A stretch of DNA of 7,472 nucleotides from Acidobacteriota bacterium (GTDB lineage Bacteria; Acidobacteriota; Terriglobia; Acidiferrales; UBA7541). Below are positions 1 to 6,296 of this stretch, piece by piece. Position 1 is the stretch's first letter. Each line of letters begins with the position of its first letter. Where the stretch lies: contig QHYO01000562.1 in NCBI GenBank assembly GCA_003224135.1, positions 1 to 7,472 on the forward strand, read 5' to 3'. Below the pieces are notes generated by a model. That model saw only the letters and a list, made by a program, of their open reading frames with translations. It was not told the origin of the DNA and did not search any database. The position numbers and the translations under genes are program-made.

Positions 1-135
1 ACCGGTTATTTCCTGAAATGTATCGAAGAGAACAAGACACCGTTCAACGATGGCATCAACGGGTTGCGGGTCGTGCGGTTGCTGGAGGCCGCGGAAAAAT
101 CCGTCAGCCAACGCGGGGCCCTGGTGACTCTGTGA
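1..135 (+). CDS. Gfo/Idh/MocA-family oxidoreductase, C-terminal end (partial; probable WbpB/WlbA-type UDP-GlcNAcA 3-oxidase)
   Basis: This is the last 44 codons of a gene that begins before the window; frame 1 is open from base 1 to the TGA at 133-135. The visible tail (TGYFLKCIEENKTPFNDG, then GLRVVRLLEAAEKS) has the pattern that closes many Gfo/Idh/MocA NAD(P)-dependent sugar oxidoreductases: a helix, a short 'P-N-D-G' turn, then a helix with LLEAAEKS. The Rossmann domain and catalytic residues lie outside the window, so the family call rests on this tail. The next two genes match WbpD and WbpE, so the likely role is oxidation at C3 of UDP-N-acetylglucosaminuronic acid in the cytoplasm, the step just before transamination. 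That specific role is inferred from context. Its stop overlaps the GTG start of the next gene by 4 bp. Confidence 0.72.
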   Translation, partial: TGYFLKCIEENKTPFNDGINGLRVVRLLEAAEKSVSQRGALVTL

Positions 136-620
136 ACGAATTCGTTTCGATTGCTCCTTCCGTTAAGCTCGGTAAGGATGTCAGGCTCTCCAAATTTATC
201 AATCTTTATGGCTGCGAAATAGGCGACGAGACCAAGATCGGCGCTTTTGTGGAGATTCAGAAAAACGCCAGCGTGGGCAAGCGCTGCAAGATTTCGAGCC
301 ACACTTTCGTGTGCGAGGGCGTCGAGATTCAGGACAACGTTTTTGTCGGACACAGCGTAACATTCATCAACGATTCCTATCCGCGCGCCACGACGGCGTC
401 CGGCGAACTGCAGACCGAGGTGGATTGGAAGGTCGAAAAGACGGTGATCAGCAAGGGTGCATCGATCGGCTCCGGCTCGACGATACTAAGCAACATCACC
501 GTGGGTGAGAATGCGATCGTGGGCGCCGGCAGCGTAGTGACTAAGGACGTCCCAGCAAACGCCATCGTCGCGGGAAACCCGGCAAGAGTTTTGCGATACC
601 TAAAACAGGAGAAGCAATAA
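132..620 (+). CDS. wbpD: UDP-2-acetamido-3-amino-2,3-dideoxy-glucuronate N-acetyltransferase, WbpD/WlbB type
   Basis: Encodes 162 residues, typical for this family. The protein is mostly hexapeptide repeats of a left-handed parallel beta-helix: imperfect [I/V]-G-x-x-[T/A/S] turns from about residue 10 to 150, including GDETKIGAFVEI, VGKRCKISSHTFV, IGSGSTIL and GENAIVGAGSVVTKDVP. The loop at residues 73-87 (GHSVTFINDSYPRAT), followed by LQTEVDW, strongly resembles WbpD/WlbB. The family transfers acetyl from acetyl-CoA to the 3-amino group of UDP-GlcNAc3NA, normally as a trimer in the cytoplasm. I chose GTG at 132 because it forms a GTGA overlap with the upstream stop and places the conserved N-terminus directly at the start. 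An ATG at 18 in the same frame would run through the upstream gene and add 38 residues unlike the family. The aminotransferase that makes its substrate follows after 5 bp. Other sugar N-acetyltransferases share the fold, but the loop and neighbours favour this call. Confidence 0.87.
   Translation: MNEFVSIAPSVKLGKDVRLSKFINLYGCEIGDETKIGAFVEIQKNASVGKRCKISSHTFVCEGVEIQDNVFVGHSVTFINDSYPRATTASGELQTEVDWKVEKTVISKGASIGSGSTILSNITVGENAIVGAGSVVTKDVPANAIVAGNPARVLRYLKQEKQ
607..611 (+). promoter_or_regulatory. Shine-Dalgarno sequence of the aminotransferase gene
   Basis: AGGAG lies inside the last codons of the acetyltransferase gene, 14 bases before the ATG at 626. The spacing is long, but this is the only good purine-rich match near that start. 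Its place within the upstream reading frame suggests that the two genes are translated from one message. Confidence 0.5.
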
Positions 621-625
621 CCGAA

Positions 626-1837
626 ATGACGAGCACAACGAAAGTCCCATTTCTTGATCTCGTGACACCTCACCAGGAGCTCAAGGCGGAGCTCATGCAA
701 GTGGTTGAGAAGGCCCTCGGCAACGCGGGCTTCATCGGGGGGCCGATGGTGGAGGACTTCGAGCGGGAATTTGCAAAGTTCTGCGATACAAAATATTGCG
801 TCGGCGTAAACAGCGGAACGGACGCGCTGCGGTTTGCGTTCATGGCAGCAGATGTGAAACCTGGCGAGATCATTGTCACCGTTTCTCACACGTTTATTGC
901 GACCACGGAAGCGATTTCACAAGTCGGCGCTCACATTGCCTTCGTGGACATCAACGAGCAGACGTACACGATGGACCCGGAGAAACTTCGCGAGTATCTC
1001 GAGACCCGCTGCGAGTTTGACAAAACCCGTGGAAAGTTGATCGAGAAAGCGTCAAAACGCGTGGTTTCGGCGATCGTTCCTGTTCATCTCTACGGCCAAA
1101 CGGCGGATATGGACCCGATTCTGGACCTCGCCAGCAAATACAACCTGATTGTGATTGAAGACGCCTGTCAGGCTCACGGGGCTGAATATTTTTCCGGCAA
1201 GGAAGGCGTCTGGAAAAAGGCCGGCACCATGGGCCGTGCTGCCGCGTTCAGTTTTTATCCGGGCAAGAATTTGGGAGCCTGCGGCGAAGCGGGAGCGATT
1301 ACTACGAACGACCAAGAGATGGCCAAGCGCATGAAGATGATCCGCGATCACGGCCAGGCAAAAAAGTACTACCACGACATCGAAGGTTATAACGGGCGGC
1401 TGGACTCCATTCAGGCGGGCTGGCTCTCGGTGAAACTGCGCCATCTGGCCAAGTGGAATGAGTCGCGGCGCAATCTTGCCCACCGGTATCACGAGTTGCT
1501 TACGAAAGTGAAGGATTCTGTGGTAATTCCTGTTGAGGCTTCCTGGACGAAAGGTGTTTACCACCTCTACGTCGTCCGTGTACAGGATCGGGAAGCACTG
1601 CAGGCGTCTCTTCTCGAAGCCGGAATTGGCACAGGGATCCACTACCCGATTCCCCTTCATCAACAAAAAGCCTATGAGCATCTCGGTCACAAAGCCGGAG
1701 ACTTTCCCGTCACCGAGCGCATTGCGCGAGAGATCGTTTCGCTCCCCATGTTCCCGCAACTCCTCTATACCCAGCAGGATGAGGTCGTCAGTCGAGTGAA
1801 GGACTTCCTTGCGGCGACTGTCGTAGCGACACGCTAG
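626..1837 (+). CDS. wbpE: DegT/DnrJ/EryC1-family PLP-dependent sugar aminotransferase, WbpE/WlbC type
   Basis: Encodes 403 residues, within the usual range of sugar aminotransferases (about 360-410). Family features run in order: the N-terminal VPFLDL segment, an NSGTDALRFA phosphate/PLP-binding segment near residues 62-71, VSHTFIATTEAI, PVHLYGQTADMDPI, EDACQAHGAEY (Asp179 should contact the PLP ring nitrogen), and FSFYPGKNLGACGEAGAI, where Lys214 should form the Schiff base. RDHGQAKKYYHDIEGYNGRLDSIQA and the C-terminal HYPIPLHQQKAY are also typical. It should transfer an amino group from glutamate to the 3-keto group of UDP-2-acetamido-3-keto-GlcA in the cytoplasm, between the upstream oxidoreductase and N-acetyltransferase. 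DegT enzymes for other keto-sugars (for example 3-keto-6-deoxyhexoses) look alike, so the substrate comes mainly from the neighbours. The insertion at about residues 130-147 (TRCEFDKTRGKLIEK) resembles the extra loop seen in some family members. The start is 5 bp after the preceding stop. Confidence 0.88.
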   Translation: MTSTTKVPFLDLVTPHQELKAELMQVVEKALGNAGFIGGPMVEDFEREFAKFCDTKYCVGVNSGTDALRFAFMAADVKPGEIIVTVSHTFIATTEAISQVGAHIAFVDINEQTYTMDPEKLREYLETRCEFDKTRGKLIEKASKRVVSAIVPVHLYGQTADMDPILDLASKYNLIVIEDACQAHGAEYFSGKEGVWKKAGTMGRAAAFSFYPGKNLGACGEAGAITTNDQEMAKRMKMIRDHGQAKKYYHDIEGYNGRLDSIQAGWLSVKLRHLAKWNESRRNLAHRYHELLTKVKDSVVIPVEASWTKGVYHLYVVRVQDREALQASLLEAGIGTGIHYPIPLHQQKAYEHLGHKAGDFPVTERIAREIVSLPMFPQLLYTQQDEVVSRVKDFLAATVVATR

Positions 1838-1883
1838 CCCGTTTAAAGCCAGTTTTTTCCGTGTTTTCTAGTCCCGGATTCTT

Positions 1884-1909
1884 GTGCGGCCCTTGAAAAA
1901 TGGCCGCGC
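1884..1909 (+). repeat. GC-rich inverted repeat (hairpin) between the aminotransferase and deacetylase genes
   Basis: GCGGCC at 1886-1891 and GGCCGC at 1902-1907 are perfect inverted copies around the 10-base loop CTTGAAAAAT. One G:U and one G:C pair extend the stem to eight base pairs (1884-1909). No T-run follows on the + strand, so it is not a classical intrinsic terminator in that direction. It could be an mRNA processing or stability element, a protein-binding site, or a copy of a dispersed intergenic repeat. Nothing in the window decides between these. Confidence 0.55.
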
Positions 1910-1979
1910 TAAAGTCCGTACCCTTCTTGCGTTCCAAGTAATCACGTCGTTCGACACCTCCTCGAGACAAAGAAGATTC

Positions 1980-2885
1980 ATGCCCTTGCGCGGATTTCAA
2001 ATGCCTCGGATCGATCGTTTGGCCACGGTTTACGTGTGTCATCCGCTTGCGAGGCTGACCGGTTGGACATGGAGATACTGTGTACCCGTGTTGGCGTATC
2101 ACAGCATTTCTGAGAATCTATTCGGGAAATTACATCCCTACCATCAGATCAATACGTCCGCCTCTGTGTTTGCGCTGCAAATGAGGTGGCTCCGCCATGC
2201 CGGCTATCGCACGATTGATCTTCCAGAAATGATGAATGCTCTCGCGACCGGGCGGGATTTGTCCAAGACCGTTGTGCTCACCTTTGACGATGGCTACCAG
2301 GATTTCTATACGGATGCATTCCCGGTGCTGAAGCAGTGCGGCTTTACGGCAACGGTCTTCCTGGCCAGCGACCGCATTCGAAATACCGCAGCATGTATCG
2401 AAGGCGCGGACTATCTCACCTGGTGTGAGGTACGTGAGTTGCATTCCCAGGGAATCAGTTTCGGCTCTCACTCCGTAACTCACGCTGATTTTCGCTCGCT
2501 TGGCCCAGAGGAGATCGACTACGAACTCGGCTATTCCAAAGAAACGATCGAACAGGAAATTGGAGTGCCGGTCGAGTCGTTTTCCTACCCTTTTGCGCTG
2601 CCGGAAGAGGATCGCGACTTCACCCGGTATCTCGCAGACATCCTCGAAAACCTGGGTTATAAAAACGGTGTTTCATCCGCCATCGGCAGAGCCAAACCAG
2701 GAGACACACGCTTCTTTCTGCCGCGTCTGCCAATCAATTCGTGGGACGACGTCGAACTTCTCCGAGCAAAACTCGAAGGGGGATACGACTGGCTTCATTG
2801 GCCACAATGGTTTTACAAATTTGCGCACCACAACGTCTCACTGATGGCTGGACGTTCGCACGATCAGGTGGGGAGCACGAAGTGA
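1980..2885 (+). CDS. Polysaccharide deacetylase (NodB homology domain, carbohydrate esterase 4)
   Basis: Encodes 301 residues from ATG 1980. The domain opens with VPVLAYHSIS near residue 38. Motif 1 is LTFDDGYQD with Asp103 and the presumed metal-binding Asp104; motif 2 is SHSVTH with metal ligands His164 and His168; motif 3 is FSYPFALPEED with Ser202-Tyr203-Pro204. These are the CE4 metal site and groove motifs, so the residues needed for metal-dependent removal of N- or O-acetyl groups are present. No signal peptide or clear membrane segment is visible, so the enzyme may act in the cytoplasm or at the inner face of the membrane. Its location in the locus suggests deacetylation of the glycan or a lipid-linked intermediate; the substrate is unknown. 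The start is uncertain: GTG at 1884 gives 333 residues but lies in the inverted repeat and adds sequence unlike the family. ATG 1980 follows AAAGAAG closely, and ATG 2001 is also possible. The gene is separated from both neighbours by more than 140 bp. Confidence 0.88.
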   Translation: MPLRGFQMPRIDRLATVYVCHPLARLTGWTWRYCVPVLAYHSISENLFGKLHPYHQINTSASVFALQMRWLRHAGYRTIDLPEMMNALATGRDLSKTVVLTFDDGYQDFYTDAFPVLKQCGFTATVFLASDRIRNTAACIEGADYLTWCEVRELHSQGISFGSHSVTHADFRSLGPEEIDYELGYSKETIEQEIGVPVESFSYPFALPEEDRDFTRYLADILENLGYKNGVSSAIGRAKPGDTRFFLPRLPINSWDDVELLRAKLEGGYDWLHWPQWFYKFAHHNVSLMAGRSHDQVGSTK

Positions 2886-3161
2886 CCCCAAGGTTCTTTC
2901 GCCCGTCTCGCGCCGCCGAACCGTTAGCCGCTCAAACACGACGTTATTCTTAAAGCATTCAGACTGTAGTCTTTGCGGTGGCAATCCGAGCTTTCCCGAG
3001 GGTTGTGGTAGTCTGATGGATGCCACATTGGTCGTTCCGTGTGATGTTGTAATGGATTGATTTTAGGCTGGTTACGGCTTAGAGCGGGAGTCCGGCTGGT
3101 ATCAGCGTGACTTTCATGGCGGTAGCGCATCAAGAGGGCGGACTTAAGGAGGTCAAGACAC
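2886..3161 (+). other. 276-bp intergenic region, probable 5' leader of the next transcription unit
   Basis: I see no convincing coding sequence here on either strand. The direction does not change, but the gap is the longest in the window and ends in a very strong Shine-Dalgarno sequence, so a promoter is likely. No hexamer pair with good matches and 16-18 bp spacing stands out. The best I find is TTGATT (3057-3062) with TAGAGC (3080-3085), which is weak. Small symmetric elements are present: AGACT-GT-AGTCT (2961-2972), a 4-bp stem GCTG-GTAT-CAGC (3095-3106), and two GGCTGGT copies at 3066 and 3094. None is strong enough to name. I see no intrinsic terminator after the deacetylase gene. Confidence 0.45.
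3145..3153 (+). promoter_or_regulatory. Near-perfect Shine-Dalgarno sequence of the short nucleotide-sugar dehydrogenase homologue
   Basis: TAAGGAGGT is complementary to the 3' end of 16S rRNA over its whole length and ends 8 bases before the ATG at 3162. It is by far the strongest ribosome-binding site in the window. It fixes the start of the 258-residue protein and argues that the gene is expressed rather than a decaying fragment. Confidence 0.88.
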
Positions 3162-3938
3162 ATGAAGGAGCGTCAGAAGGTTGTGGTCGTTGGTCTGGGC
3201 GAGGTGGGCAAACCCCTCCTTGAGCTCGCCTCCCGCCATCACGAGGTGATCGGCGTGGATATCGAACCTCCTAAGCGGGTCGAGAATGTCGATGTACTTC
3301 ACATCTGCTTTCCGTTCGAAATCAAAGACTTCATCGGGGAGGCCGCTCGGTATATCGAGCTCTTCAAGCCTGCGCTGACAATCGTCAACAGCACCGTGGG
3401 CATTGGGACAACAAGAGCGATTGCCGAGCGCACTGGCAGTGCTGTCGTGAACAGCCCGGTGCGTGGCAAACACGTGCGGATGCTCGAAGAACTGCAACAT
3501 TACACCAAGTTCGTGGGCTCTAGCGATCCCGCTGCTGCCCAACTCGCCGCGAAGCACTTTGAATCCATGGGTTTGAAAACCAAGATTCTTTCTGCTCCCG
3601 AAGCGACTGAGCTGGCCAAGCTGACGGAAACCACTTACTTTGGTTTGATCATCGCCTGGGCGCAGGAAGTTGAGAGGTACTGCGATCGCGTGAATCAGGA
3701 CTACGCCGAAGTCTCCTCGTTTTACGACGAAATCAAGTTCTTGCCGGCCAAGTATTTCCCTGGAGTCATCGGTGGCCATTGCGTTATGCCTAACATTGAC
3801 ATCCTTTCTAAATTCGAGAATTCGGAGCTGCTCAAGGCGATCAAGACCTCCAATCAGAAAAAAGTCGCTCGTGATGCCGGCAAGAAATCGGAGCCACAGG
3901 ACGTGAAGAAGATCCCGGCGACCGAGTCAGTTCGATAA
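3162..3938 (+). CDS. Short, divergent UDP-glucose/GDP-mannose dehydrogenase-like protein without the C-terminal UDP-binding domain
   Basis: Encodes 258 residues; classical family members have roughly 400-450. Residues 7-16 (VVVVGLGEVG) form the glycine-rich NAD loop and Asp32 (VIGVD) is placed to bind the NAD ribose. NSTVGIGTT and NSPVRGKH follow. ELAKLTETTYFGL with Lys153, then GVIGGHCVMPN with Cys207, match the catalytic Lys and Cys segments of UDP-sugar 6-dehydrogenases. By eye, the segment before Lys153 is about 50 residues shorter than in classical enzymes, while the Lys-to-Cys spacing (54) is nearly normal. After Cys207 only about 50 residues remain, ending in a Lys-rich, probably disordered tail, so the final nucleotide-sugar-binding domain is absent. 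The family Asn four residues after Lys is Thr157, and the Asp four residues after Cys is Asn211. It may be an oxidoreductase with another substrate, a partner subunit, or a non-catalytic homologue. The strong Shine-Dalgarno and intact frame argue against a pseudogene. The glycosyltransferase gene follows 64 bp later. Confidence 0.78.
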   Translation: MKERQKVVVVGLGEVGKPLLELASRHHEVIGVDIEPPKRVENVDVLHICFPFEIKDFIGEAARYIELFKPALTIVNSTVGIGTTRAIAERTGSAVVNSPVRGKHVRMLEELQHYTKFVGSSDPAAAQLAAKHFESMGLKTKILSAPEATELAKLTETTYFGLIIAWAQEVERYCDRVNQDYAEVSSFYDEIKFLPAKYFPGVIGGHCVMPNIDILSKFENSELLKAIKTSNQKKVARDAGKKSEPQDVKKIPATESVR

Positions 3939-4002
3939 GACGATTGCGGTAATTACCTATCTGCCGACAACCAAAAACAAGACCGCGACGCGATCCCTGT
4001 CC

Positions 4003-5295
4003 ATGAACAACTCTCCTGGAAGCAAACAGTCTGGTGTTTCTGTGCTCACTGGTCCGCAGATCGCCCGCAATCGACAGCTAGAAGGAAAGCGGGTCGCGAT
4101 GGTTACCTATTCCCCCTATCCGGATGATCCGCGACCGCGTCGTGCCATTGACGCCCTAAGGGGCGAAGGCATGACTGTAGACCTCATCTGCCTGGCTCAG
4201 GGCAACTCCCAGAAGCAGGAAACCTCTGGCGGCCTCGAGGTTCTGCGCGTGCCGATGAAGCACCGCCGCGGTGGCAAGCTGAACTATGCCTTTCAATATG
4301 GAAGCTTCATTCTCATCTCGTCATTGATCTTTGCCTGGCGCTCATTCACACGCCGCTATGATCTCGTATACGTCCACAACATGCCAGACATCCTCGTATT
4401 GAGTGCCCTGGTACCGAAGGCTTTAGGAGCCAAGGTCATCCTCGATCTGCATGATCCGATGCCCGAGCTCATGACGACTATTTTTAACTTGGACAAGGAG
4501 AGCTTCAGCGTTCGACTCATCCGTCGCATGGAAAAGTGGAGTATCGCGCGTACGAACCTGGTGGTCACCGTAAACCTGGCCTGCAAACACATTTTCTCCG
4601 CGCGCAGCTGCAAGCCGGAAAAAATCGCCGTCGTCATGAATGCTCCGGACTCCAGAATATTCCCGTTCCGCGCGGCGCCGGAACAACCGACGGCTCAGCA
4701 AGATGCCGCTAAGTCTTTCGTGTTCATGTATCACGGCTCACTGGTCGAACGTAATGGGCTGGACCTTGCTGTCGAGGCGCTGGCGCTGGCGCGGGAAGGA
4801 ATGCCCACATCAGAATTGAGGGTGTACGGTCCAAGCACGCCGTTTCTGGAGCGCGTGATGGAAACGGTCAAAGCCAAGGGCATGCAGGACATCGTTCATT
4901 ATTTCGGACCGCGTCGCCTCGAGGATCTCGTCCGTGAAATTGATGGGTGCGACGTCGGCGTTATTCCGAATCAGCGAAATCCGTTCACGGACATCAATAC
5001 ACCCACACGAATCTTCGAATATCTGGCGATCGGGAAGCCGGTCATTGCACCCAGCACGCCGGGCATTCAGGATTACTTCAACGAAGAGTCCCTGGTGTTC
5101 TTTGAAGCAGGGAATGCTCAAGATCTCGCCAAGCAAATGCAATATGCCTACTCCCATCGTGACCACTTGATTGAAATCGCACGCAAGGGCCAGCAGATCT
5201 ACCTTGCACACACCTGGGAGCAGGAAAGGCAAACGCTCCTCTGTGGAGTAAGCAAAATCCTCGACGAACGGGTAACGGATAGACAATTTCAATGA
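4003..5295 (+). CDS. Glycosyltransferase family 4-like (GT-B fold) protein
   Basis: Encodes 430 residues, a normal GT4 size. After about 28 polar residues, the N-terminal Rossmann domain opens with KRVAMVTYSPYPDDPRPRR (from about residue 29). It continues through a hydrophobic stretch FILISSLIFAW near residue 101, possibly a membrane-contact helix, then YDLVYVHNMPD and KVILDLHDPMPE. The C-terminal donor-binding domain starts at about residue 237 with FVFMYHGSLVERNGLD (His244-Gly245-Ser246) and includes LRVYGPS, DVGVIPN and NTPTRIFEYLAIGKPVIAPS, in which Glu339 is the second Glu of the GT4 E-x7-E pattern; the first Glu is not conserved here. It should transfer a sugar from an NDP-donor to a lipid-linked or growing glycan at the cytoplasmic face of the membrane. 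Donor and acceptor cannot be read from the sequence. The ATG at 4003 has no good Shine-Dalgarno, but no better start precedes the first beta-strand. The stop overlaps the next start as ATGA. Confidence 0.86.
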   Translation: MNNSPGSKQSGVSVLTGPQIARNRQLEGKRVAMVTYSPYPDDPRPRRAIDALRGEGMTVDLICLAQGNSQKQETSGGLEVLRVPMKHRRGGKLNYAFQYGSFILISSLIFAWRSFTRRYDLVYVHNMPDILVLSALVPKALGAKVILDLHDPMPELMTTIFNLDKESFSVRLIRRMEKWSIARTNLVVTVNLACKHIFSARSCKPEKIAVVMNAPDSRIFPFRAAPEQPTAQQDAAKSFVFMYHGSLVERNGLDLAVEALALAREGMPTSELRVYGPSTPFLERVMETVKAKGMQDIVHYFGPRRLEDLVREIDGCDVGVIPNQRNPFTDINTPTRIFEYLAIGKPVIAPSTPGIQDYFNEESLVFFEAGNAQDLAKQMQYAYSHRDHLIEIARKGQQIYLAHTWEQERQTLLCGVSKILDERVTDRQFQ

Positions 5296-6239
5296 AAAAG
5301 ACTGCATTGGTTACGGGCGCGGAGGGATTTGTCGGGTCTCACTTGGTCAAGTTTCTTCAAGCCAAGGGTTGGAGTGTGGTCGGATCGTATCTACAGCGCG
5401 GCTCGCTCTCCTTCCCGGAGTTGCCGAATCTCCGTTTCACGCCATGTAATCTCGGAAATGGCCAGCGCATCACGCAAATCCTTGCGCAGTACGAGCCGAC
5501 GCACATATTTCACCTGGGGGCGCAAAGCCTGCCTACCCTATCATGGGCGGATCCGGTCACAACCTTCGAATCGAACGTGATGGGCTCCCTATACCTGTTT
5601 GAGGCAGCACGTCATATGAAACGCCGCCCGGTAATTGTTTCGGCGTGTTCGAGTGCCGAATACGGAAACGTACCAGCATCGGCGATTCCGGTCACCGAAG
5701 AGCAGCATCTTAGGCCATTGCATCCGTACGGAATCAGCAAAGTCTGCCTGGACCTGCTGGCGCGTGAGTATTTTCTGGATTACAACATTCCGGCAGTGAA
5801 CATCCGCCTCTTCAACACCACTGGCCCCGGCAAAACAAGTGACGCCCCTTCGGATTTTGTACGGCAGCTGGTCCGCATCAAGAAGGGCTTGCAGTCCCCG
5901 ATCATCGAAGTTGGGAACTTAGAACCCCGCCGGGCCTTCCTCGATGTAAAGGACGCCGTGCGCGGATTCCATCTCGCCGCAATGAAGGGGAAACGTGGAG
6001 AGGCCTACAATCTTTGTGCTACCCGGACCTGTCGGATTCGCGAACTCCTGCACACTGCGATCCGCCTGTCCGGTGTGAAAGCCGAGATCCGACCCGTCGC
6101 GAGACTGATGCGCCCATCTGACGAAAAAATCATCTTTGGCAGCACGCAAAAGATTCGCAAGGACATGGGCTGGAAACCCTTGAATTCGCTCGACGAGACC
6201 CTGAAGTCCATGTTGGATTACTGGGATGCTGTCCTGTGA
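5292..6239 (+). CDS. rmd: NAD(P)-dependent extended short-chain reductase, GDP-4-dehydro-6-deoxy-D-mannose reductase (Rmd)-like
   Basis: Encodes 315 residues, usual for extended SDR sugar enzymes. It starts with ALVTGAEGFVGSHL (Gly9, Gly12, Gly15 of the GxxGxxG loop). HLGAQSLPTLSWADP is followed by SSAEYG (Ser120-Gly125), then HPYGISK with catalytic Tyr146 and Lys150. RLFNTTGPG, GNLEPRRAFLDVKDAVRGF and RPSDEKIIFGS with KDMGWKP near the end are close to the Rmd/Gmd subgroup. Gmd dehydratases carry a catalytic Glu two residues after the catalytic Thr/Ser; that position is Ala122 here. SSAEYG resembles Rmd-type reductases instead. The expected reaction is reduction of a GDP-4-keto-6-deoxy-hexose at C4, giving GDP-D-rhamnose. 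Next to heptose genes the substrate might be GDP-4-keto-6-deoxy-heptose, as with DmhB/WcbJ-type enzymes. No dehydratase partner is in the window. The start overlaps the glycosyltransferase stop by 4 bp (ATGA), so the two are probably translationally coupled. Confidence 0.8.
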   Translation: MKKTALVTGAEGFVGSHLVKFLQAKGWSVVGSYLQRGSLSFPELPNLRFTPCNLGNGQRITQILAQYEPTHIFHLGAQSLPTLSWADPVTTFESNVMGSLYLFEAARHMKRRPVIVSACSSAEYGNVPASAIPVTEEQHLRPLHPYGISKVCLDLLAREYFLDYNIPAVNIRLFNTTGPGKTSDAPSDFVRQLVRIKKGLQSPIIEVGNLEPRRAFLDVKDAVRGFHLAAMKGKRGEAYNLCATRTCRIRELLHTAIRLSGVKAEIRPVARLMRPSDEKIIFGSTQKIRKDMGWKPLNSLDETLKSMLDYWDAVL

Positions 6240-6296
6240 TCGTCGGAAAGGCCCGATCGGGTTCGCGCGCCGTCACGAAATACTTTCTGCCCAACT

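Noticed and set aside
18..131. N-terminal extension of the acetyltransferase from ATG 18
   Set aside because: It would overlap the upstream oxidoreductase by over 110 bp and adds Arg-rich sequence unlike the family. GTG 132 gives a normal-length protein with a GTGA overlap.
1052..1759. 235-codon open frame on the - strand within the aminotransferase gene
   Set aside because: It lies wholly antisense to a gene with clear PLP-enzyme motifs, and its translation shows no recognisable domain. It is a shadow of the codon bias.
1819..1858. Possible intrinsic terminator after the aminotransferase: TGTCG-TAG-CGACA stem and TTTTTT
   Set aside because: The 5-bp stem ends at 1831 and the T-run begins at about 1853, more than 20 bases later, so the two do not form a standard terminator.
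2978..2996. Sigma-54-like TGGCA followed by GCTTT
   Set aside because: The distance between the GG and GC elements is 8 rather than 10 bases, so it does not fit the consensus.
2966..3014. GTAGTCT repeated 42 bp apart in the leader
   Set aside because: A 7-base repeat is expected by chance in a 276-bp region.
3153..3779. 208-codon open frame on the - strand opposite the dehydrogenase homologue
   Set aside because: The + strand protein has a strong Shine-Dalgarno and family motifs; the antisense product shows none.
3948..3957. Perfect 10-bp palindrome GGTAATTACC before the glycosyltransferase gene
   Set aside because: Several such palindromes are expected by chance in a window this size, and there is no second copy or promoter context.
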